From the NCBI GenBank assembly GCA_013076295.1, contig RQOL01000699.1, positions 2,294,001-2,358,000 of the forward strand: a DNA stretch of 64,000 nt, read 5' to 3'. The notes beneath the pieces are model-generated. The model did not search any database. It was not told the DNA's origin and saw only the letters and a list, made by a program, of their open reading frames with translations. This document shows positions 51,006 to 64,000 of this stretch, in pieces; within the stretch, counting starts at the first letter, position 1, and every line of letters starts with the position of its first letter. Source of the stretch: Sanderia malayensis (Eukaryota; Cnidaria; Scyphozoa; Semaeostomeae; Pelagiidae). The translations under genes were made by a program, and so were the position numbers.

Positions 51006-52346
51006 ATGATATTTACTGAGAAACAGAAAATATGGTTTGCGATGTTCTGGTTTTGTAATGGGAAATCAGCAAAGATCATTTTCGCATCATTATGCCTCAT
51101 TGGACCAGTTCTGTTTTATTTTATTTACACTGTAAATTATCCTTTATACTTGCTTAGGCCCAGGCCTACTGAGTTATCGTCGACGAAACTGCAAGATGAA
51201 GGTGAGATTCAAATTACCAAAAGGCATGGAAAATATAAGGGTGTTTTTGATCAAAGATTAAATCAACATGAGCAAGATAATGGAGGTAAACATTTTAGAA
51301 GAATTGATTTTGATCCTTATAAAAACCATTCATTAGTTATGCTTCACATTCAGAAAACTGGAGGATCAAACTTTGAGAGGAGAATGGTTGAAGATCTCGT
51401 TAATGTCAGCTGTTCATGCGAGAATGCTCCGAAATTTCAATGTGATTGTAGAAGGAAAAAAAGAGACAAAGAAGTTTGGTTGATTTGTAGATACACAGAG
51501 TTTGGAACAATAAAGAACTGGCCCTGTGGAGTTCACCCAGGTTGGACTGAACTGGAGAGTTGCATTCCTAAACTGACTGAAAAGTTTGCTGGAATAAATC
51601 CAACTCGTAAATTTTACTATTTTACACAGTTGAGAAATCCTGTGGTCAGATTTTTCAGTGAATATTTACATGTAAAACGTGGCGCAACTTGGTCGTCTGC
51701 TGTTCATTTTTGCAATGGAAAACACACAAAGCAAAGTCAATTAAAATGTTTTCATGGTGAGCAATGGATGGATGTGTCCTTGCAAGACTTTAGTAATTGT
51801 AAGAAGAATCTTGCAATAAACAGGCAGACAAGAATGTTGGCAAATCTTGAACTTGTTGGCTGTTACGATTTCTTGGCAACTGAATCAGCTAGGAAATTAA
51901 TGTTAAAAAGTGCAATGAATAATATTTTGTCAATGCCTTACTTTGCACTGATGGAACATCCATCTGAAAGTCAGTTTTTGTTTGAGAAGACTTTCAATAT
52001 GAAATTTAAGAAACCGTGGGCTTTGTTTGATCAAGGTTACGCCAGCATTCATATGAAGAACTTAACTGTTAAAGAGTTGAGATTGCTGAAAAAAGTTAAT
52101 GACCTTGATGTGAAATTGTATGCATTTGCAAAGGAAATATTCTTCAAGAAATTGAAAGAGGCAAAGAGATTATTTAACGAGAATCCAAGAGAAACAATTG
52201 TTTATAAAAACCCTAAAGGCTTAGAATCTTTGCAGCGTAATTGGAAGCGTAAATCAGTGAAGTTTAAAACAAAAAAAACTAAAGGTCGTGGAAACAAGAA
52301 AAATAAACATAGATTTTATAAGAAGAGAAATGAAAGTAGTACTTAA
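51006..52346 (+). CDS. HS6ST: Heparan sulfate 6-O-sulfotransferase, intronless
   Basis: HS6ST enzymes transfer sulfate from PAPS to the 6-O position of glucosamine in heparan sulfate in the Golgi. The 446-residue frame from ATG 51006 has a short cytosolic start, one signal-anchor helix (IIFASLCLIGPVLFYFIY) and the luminal catalytic domain. The 5'-phosphosulfate loop is LHIQKTGGSNFERRMV and the 3'-phosphate motif is TQLRNPVVRFFSEYLHVKRG. RGATW, NLAINRQTRMLANLELVGCY and NDLDVKLYAFAKEIF match the family in order. The tail is very basic. The gene is in one exon, flanked by multi-exon genes, so intron loss or retroposition is possible. The upstream ATG at 50996 opens only a short overlapping frame. 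Confidence 0.93.
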   Translation: MIFTEKQKIWFAMFWFCNGKSAKIIFASLCLIGPVLFYFIYTVNYPLYLLRPRPTELSSTKLQDEGEIQITKRHGKYKGVFDQRLNQHEQDNGGKHFRRIDFDPYKNHSLVMLHIQKTGGSNFERRMVEDLVNVSCSCENAPKFQCDCRRKKRDKEVWLICRYTEFGTIKNWPCGVHPGWTELESCIPKLTEKFAGINPTRKFYYFTQLRNPVVRFFSEYLHVKRGATWSSAVHFCNGKHTKQSQLKCFHGEQWMDVSLQDFSNCKKNLAINRQTRMLANLELVGCYDFLATESARKLMLKSAMNNILSMPYFALMEHPSESQFLFEKTFNMKFKKPWALFDQGYASIHMKNLTVKELRLLKKVNDLDVKLYAFAKEIFFKKLKEAKRLFNENPRETIVYKNPKGLESLQRNWKRKSVKFKTKKTKGRGNKKNKHRFYKKRNESST

Positions 52347-52808
52347 TTGTATTTGAAAATTTATTTAAAAAGTTTTTATAAGCTCAGAATATTTTTATCT
52401 GTTATTGTTATATATATATCTGTTTATTATTGTAAATTGTTGAATTTTTGGTTAAAAATTATTACGTTCAGGATGTAAAGGAATAAATTTCTGTGTCCTG
52501 TTAGATATATTATTGTCATTTTATTGATAATTTTTTTTATATAATTTTTTTAAACTCCCTGCTTATCTCTTGTCAGAAAGCACGGCGGTGGAGTCTGCCT
52601 CACTTGGATGTCAAAGCTTGGGCGTGGCGAGAACTAAGGGCATGAAATCGAGACTGTAATCGGAGAAAGAAAGAACAGAACAGAAATCAAGGCAGACGAG
52701 ATCAAAATAGGCCAGCAAGTTGAATTTTCTAGATTATGAGGAAATAGGATTGTAAAAGCCATTAATACATATTCTTATTTACTTGTGAATTTCTATTTTG
52801 ATAAAGTC
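52347..52808. other. Gap between HS6ST and PAK
   Basis: 462 bases hold the HS6ST 3' end and the PAK promoter and leader. Nothing else is recognisable. Confidence 0.4.
52482..52487 (+). terminator. Polyadenylation signal of HS6ST
   Basis: AATAAA lies 136 bases after the HS6ST stop and is followed by a T-rich stretch. Confidence 0.65.
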
Positions 52809-59588
<6,780 letters not shown>

Positions 59589-60170
59589 TGCTAATGACGT
59601 CATGGATATTCTAGAAGGTTGTATAAACAATATTGCATATTGATATGAAATTTTAGTTAAAAATAATGTGTCCACCATCTAGAGATTAACTCTGACTGAG
59701 AATGCAGCATGATATTTTTATTGAGCCGTTAGATTTTTTTTCATTTAGTCAATTTGATTAGTATATAGATTTATGTGTCCTGTAGTACTGTTGCCATTTC
59801 ATGTAGCTTCTTTTGAAGGTAGAGTGGATCAAGTAAAGTTGTTTGTTAATATTGTAAGTTTTTAAGGTCTTTATCACTGTCATTCATCATAATTACATGT
59901 GCCTCTGGCCTAATCAACATCGTTAATGCCATGGCTATAGCTTGTATAGTCCCACATTTGATTGTCTAGTGATTCAAGCAATATTAATTCCGTATATATC
60001 AGATAGTATTGTATATGCAGTATTCGAATTATTTGATTTTTCAAGTTTGTTTATTGTCCTGTAACCTTCGAGATGCAAGTATTGAACATTGACACGTTGG
60101 TATTTGCATTCCTTGTGAATGCTGCATGATTATATGTTGTTTGTCGTTACCAGTCTCTTGCAGCTTAGGG
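59589..60170 (+). other. Probable 3' untranslated region of PAK
   Basis: AT-rich DNA after the PAK stop with no coding sense. No clean AATAAA is seen before the palindrome starts at 60171. Confidence 0.35.
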
Positions 60171-61619
60171 TATAAAAGAAGGTGTTCTGGAAAGCCTTCA
60201 GTCTTTGAATTTGAGAAGAAGCAAGTGAATGCAGCAACAAGATGATATTATTGGATCAAGATTTCAAAGGCCTAGTTATTTGTAACTCTTTGCCACTTCA
60301 GATGGTCGATGGTTCAAGATATTGCAAGATAAGTATGCCTCTACTTTTCATATTTATTTCATATGCTTTTTCATCCTTTATTAATGCCTTCCATTGCTCT
60401 TTTAAAACTTATCATGTTTTGAATTTTTCAGGTATGAACAAAGCAAGAAGATACATGTACAAGATGATGATAATAATATTCAATATTGCGATAAGATAAG
60501 TTTAATATTCTATGCATTAGCATTTAATTTACCGATTCTTTTATTTGCTCTATTATTCATTTGCTATTTGAGATGTTTTGCAACTATTTATGTTCTTTGT
60601 TTTAGATTCAAGAGGAGGTGAAGAAGAGAGGACGGGGGGAGGGATGAGCACGGGGAGAGAAGAGAGAAGAGCACGGGGGAGAGAAGAGTGTGGGGGAGAG
60701 GTGAGAGGAAGGCACGGGGAGAGAGGAGAGAATAGGAGGAGAGATGAGCACGGGTGGAGAGAGGAGAGAAGAGAACGAGGGGAGAGAAGAGAACGAGGGG
60801 AGAGGAGAGAACGGGAGGAGAGATGAGCACGGGGGAGAGATGAGAGAAGAGCACGGGGGAGAGCAGAGAGAGAGGGGATAGAGGATGGGAGGGGTAGAAC
60901 GGATGGGGAAGTATTCCCTAGGGAATTGTTTTTGTCCACACGCCATTCTCTCCTCTCCCCCCGTTCTCTGCATTCACCCCGTTCTCTCCACTCCACCCGT
61001 CCTCTATCCCCCGTTCTCTTGCTCCCCTCCACTCCTCTCCACCCGTGCTCATCTCTCCCTCCGTGCTCATCTCTCCCCCCGTGCTCTCCTCTCCCCCCGT
61101 GCTCATCTCTCCTGCCGTTCTCTCTTCTCTCCATCTGTCATCCTCTCTTCTTCACCTCCTCTTGAATCTAAAACAAAGAACATAAATAGTTGCAAAATAT
61201 CTCAAATAAAGAATGAATAATAGAGCAAATAAGAGAATCGATAAATTAAATGCTAATGCATAGAATATTTAACTTATCTTATCGCAATATTGAATATTAT
61301 TATCATCTTCTTATGTTTTCTTTTGCTTCTTTTTCAACTCTTCATACCTGAAAAATTCAAAATATCATAAGTTAAATGGAGCAATGGAAAGCATTAATAA
61401 AGGATGAAAAAGGAGATGAAAAAGCATATAAAATAAATATGAAAAGTAGAAGCATACTTATCTTGCAATACCTTGAACCCTTGACCATCTGAACCAGCAA
61501 AGAGTTACGAATGACTAGGCCTTTGAAATCTTGATCCAATATAATCATCTTGTTGCTGCATCCACTTGCTTCTTCTCAAATTCAAAGACTGAAGACTTTC
61601 CAGAACACCTTCTTTTATA
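60171..61619. repeat. 1.45-kb near-palindrome with purine/pyrimidine centre
   Basis: The arms 60171-60637 and 61139-61619 are inverted copies with few substitutions and short indels: the left begins TATAAAAGAAGGTGTTCTGG and the right ends with its complement. The centre (60638-61138) is GA-rich on its left half, with GGGGAGAGAAGAGCACG units, and CT-rich on its right half, so it also pairs imperfectly, leaving a loop near 60860-60950. Both arms contain exon-like signals (TTTTTCAG|GTATGAA and TTTGTTTTAG|ATTC) and the reading SVFEFEKKQV(N/D)AATR, but no gene could be identified. Confidence 0.88.
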
Positions 61620-61949
61620 AGGCATTGCACATTTTATTACATGGCAACCAGTTAAAGAACTCACATATGAATTGCATGAAAACCAGCGAAGAAAACGAGC
61701 TGAAAAACATCTCTTCTTGTTAGCAGATAGTCGTATTCCAAAATTTCTTTCCGCATAATTACCAGAAAGCTTCAGAGCATAAAGACAGCATGCAAATGAA
61801 AGCCAGAAGCGCCACATGATTCAAGTATAAGTCTTATTGGTATTACCATGAGATGTATATATTAAGTAACAAAACTTAGTAAACCAGTGCTTTGAAGTCG
61901 TGGAGATGCAATACATACAAATAACGAAATAAATGTACATTCAAACAAG
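61620..61949. other. Region between the palindrome and CCDC39
   Basis: No gene is convincing. The 90-codon minus-strand frame at 61545-61817 runs into the palindrome arm, so it may be chance. Confidence 0.3.
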
Positions 61950-61955
61950 TTTATT
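61950..61955 (-). terminator. Polyadenylation signal of CCDC39
   Basis: AATAAA on the minus strand lies only 12 bases after the CCDC39 stop codon. Confidence 0.6.
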
Positions 61956-61966
61956 GATCGATTTGC

Positions 61967-64000
61967 TTACTTCTTACTGGATCGTCCGGATGTCTGCGAT
62001 TTCCGAGATGCTTGCGATGAAGCCGAACCCGGTCTTGAGTCTTTCTTTGTTACCGGACTGTCACGTGATGTGCCCGGTTTCAAAGATCTACCAGTTGGTC
62101 CACGTGCAGAGCCTTAAAGAAACGGTGATAGATCAGATCAGACCGGCCATTAGCTTAATATTAGATCCCAAAGAAGGTTCAGTAAAATTATAGACTTAAT
62201 GTTAGGAAGATGATTATTAATGGGAACCTGTTGGGCTTTTGATATCAGCTGCAGCAAATGCTCCAACGTTAACAGAAGTCGTGCCCAGCCCTTGTCGACT
62301 TGATTTGCTTTTTGCTGTTGATTGAGATCTGAAATGCAAACACAAACTATGCTATCAGTTAAGAAATTCAGCCATGTCAACGTGAACCATGATTCTGCAA
62401 ACTGAACAGCTCTACAATGTTAATTGAATTCACCCCCAGCATTGAAGTTGGCGGTTAAGAGGGTGGGCGTTAATTAGAGGGAATATACGGTATGCCGGTT
62501 TCATACCTGAATGATGCCAAGCTTGAGACTGAGCTTCGAACCGAAGATGGCCTGGACGTTTGACCAGGTCCAGGAGATGGAGGCATCGGTAGACCAGCTT
62601 GCGTGAAATACAAATGCACGGCAGCTGTTATTTCTGGATTATCATGCACAACTGATCCCAACTGTTTCATCATCGATGTATTGAAATCTCTCAATTCGCG
62701 TAGTTGGATGTCTTTCTCTTCTGGCAATTCGTGTTTTACATTTCTTGCGTTTCGTACACTCTGCATCAACTTTGCCAACTGAGTGTTCACTCGTTCCTGT
62801 TTCTGTTCTTGATCTTGCAGTTCCTTCTTTAAACTGTTCATAAACAAAAAGAAGTTATAATTATAAACAAATTCACGAATAGGAAACTGCCAATGCTCTA
62901 AATTAAAATAACAGACTGCCAATAGAAAACGAATAGAAAACTGCCATTGCTCTAAACCATCGCTGGATTAATCGTTATCAATAGGATTCGTATTCTTTAT
63001 AATGAAGCTCTAAATTAACAAAAACAAATTACGAAACAAAAGATGATAAGGCTGTTATAAAAAGATCTGATTACCTGACAACTTGATGAGTTTTGTTTTC
63101 ATAAACCTGCATCAGTGATTGCTCTTGGTTCATCAAACTTTGCAATGTTCTTTCCATGGTTTGATAATCATCCTGCAATTCTTTTATTTGTCTTCTTTTA
63201 TACTTATATTTATCCATTGTAGCCCGAAGCTGTTCCTCCAGTTTTTGTCGCTCTGCATACTCATCGCTGGATTGTTCAACTTTGCTGAAACTCTTCCGAT
63301 ACGTCTCATTCCTGTTGTTCATCAATTTCAACGTGTTCTCCAAAGCCCTGCAACACAAGACAACACACCTTAATACAAACATTTAAACAAAAATATCCTT
63401 CTGCTAACAATACCCCCATGCAAATAAAAGATTCATATTCTGTTTCATTCTCAATTAGATATATATACGGGGGTAGTGTAGTGTCCTTGCCTTATTTCTT
63501 TTTCTGATTTGCGGATCTTTGCATCTAGCTCATCCCCATGCCTCTGCAGTTCTTCCTTTTCTTGTGCAGCCTTGATGACGTAATATGCCTGAGATTTCTC
63601 CTCTTCGCCCTCGGGTGGTGCCATGGAAACCATGAGTATTTCGTAGCGCTTGCGCAGTTTGTCGATCTTGGTGATTCTTTCATGAAGCTCAGAGCTGATA
63701 AAAATCACACAAAATTGATCACACATATTACGAAAAGCTTTGGCGAAATAAAATCTCAACAGTGAATGTCTGTAATGTCTTTGCTATAAAACAGGGCAGT
63801 GAATATTAACAGATTACATCATACCTTATGGTTTGCTTCTCCTCCTCAGCGGCCTTCAATTGCGCCCTCAGCATGTCCATGTGTATTCCTATTTCGCGGG
63901 ATCTCTCTTTCATCGTCTACAAAGAAACAAGCGATACAAGTCAGAAGGTATAGTAAAGAATAGTAAATAAACAGAAGAGGGAAAAAGATCCATATGAATG
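61967..64000 (-). CDS. CCDC39: CCDC39, C-terminal part; 5' end outside the window
   Basis: CCDC39 with CCDC40 forms the 96-nm molecular ruler of ciliary axonemes that places inner dynein arms and the nexin-dynein complex. Six exons are visible: about 63827-63918, 63491-63694, 63077-63349, 62508-62832, 62228-62328 and 61967-62112. The coiled-coil region has [56 protein letters not shown] and [18 protein letters not shown], which match vertebrate CCDC39 in order. The tail is Ser/Arg/Pro-rich ([16 protein letters not shown]) and ends SGRSSKK, as in the family. The intron after 63491 seems to use a GC donor (AATAAG|GCAAGG). Roughly the first two thirds of the protein lie beyond 64000. Confidence 0.94.
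62425..62498. repeat. ACGCCCCCTC-type fragment in a CCDC39 intron
   Basis: On the minus strand it reads ATACCGTATATTCCCTCTAA followed by TTAACGCCCACCCTCTT, the same head and motif as the element at 27268. It ends directly next to the exon at 62508. Confidence 0.5.

Noticed and set aside
60553..61220. Long frames on both strands in the GA/CT-rich tract
   Set aside because: They consist of Arg/Glu/Gly or Ser/Pro/Leu repeats from the low-complexity palindrome centre, overlap each other on both strands and have no family signature.

Overview
The window is animal nuclear DNA. Its genes are split into many short exons by AT-rich introns of mostly 100 to 600 bases with GT-AG borders. They encode metazoan proteins: a WASH-complex subunit, the signal recognition particle receptor, a HECT ubiquitin ligase, a heparan sulfate sulfotransferase, a p21-activated kinase and a motile-cilium ruler protein. 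Eleven protein genes in 64 kb, intergenic gaps often below 500 bases, low GC, and TTAGGG-type tracts suit a compact invertebrate genome. A solitary ascidian such as Ciona would fit, but I cannot prove the species from the sequence.

Layout. 25-10207 (minus) is a complete WASHC2/FAM21 gene in about 27 exons. 10208-12940 is intergenic and holds a diverged repeat pair, a tRNA-like SINE relic and a 1.2-kb minisatellite built from telomere-like tracts. 12941-16301 (plus) encodes a type I membrane protein with three Ig-like domains. 17177-18400 (minus) is an intronless secreted serpin. 18721-20701 (minus) is an ankyrin/SOCS-box protein that starts 139 bases from the divergent SRPRA gene (20841-25542, plus). 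25889-32510 (plus) is a small rhodanese-domain gene whose first intron is swollen to 5.8 kb by a nested stack of transposable elements and also holds a tRNA-Asn gene. 32997-50564 (plus) is TRIP12 in more than 50 exons. 51006-52346 (plus) is an intronless heparan sulfate 6-O-sulfotransferase. 52809-59588 (plus) is a group I PAK that carries an antisense intronless cytidine deaminase and a tRNA-Ala gene in its introns. 60171-61619 is a 1.45-kb near-palindrome. 61967 to the right edge (minus) is the 3' half of CCDC39, running off the window.

The genes do not form one pathway. WASHC2 works in endosomal actin and retromer sorting, SRPRA in co-translational ER targeting, ASB and TRIP12 in ubiquitin ligation, HS6ST in Golgi glycan modification, PAK in Rac/Cdc42 signalling, CDA in pyrimidine salvage and CCDC39 in axoneme assembly. 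Five genes in a row (SRPRA, rhodanese, TRIP12, HS6ST, PAK) are co-directional with gaps of 346 to 486 bases.

The most unusual material is non-coding. There is a hAT-type MITE with a perfect 8-bp target duplication, inside a pogo/Tigger-like element with TA duplications, inside a 5.47-kb Mutator-like inverted-repeat element with a 9-bp duplication. There is also a satellite in which each unit combines a TTAGGG-like tract, a TATA-containing hairpin and a CRE-like word, and a long palindrome able to form double-stranded RNA. Two introns (rhodanese and CCDC39) appear to use GC instead of GT at the donor.
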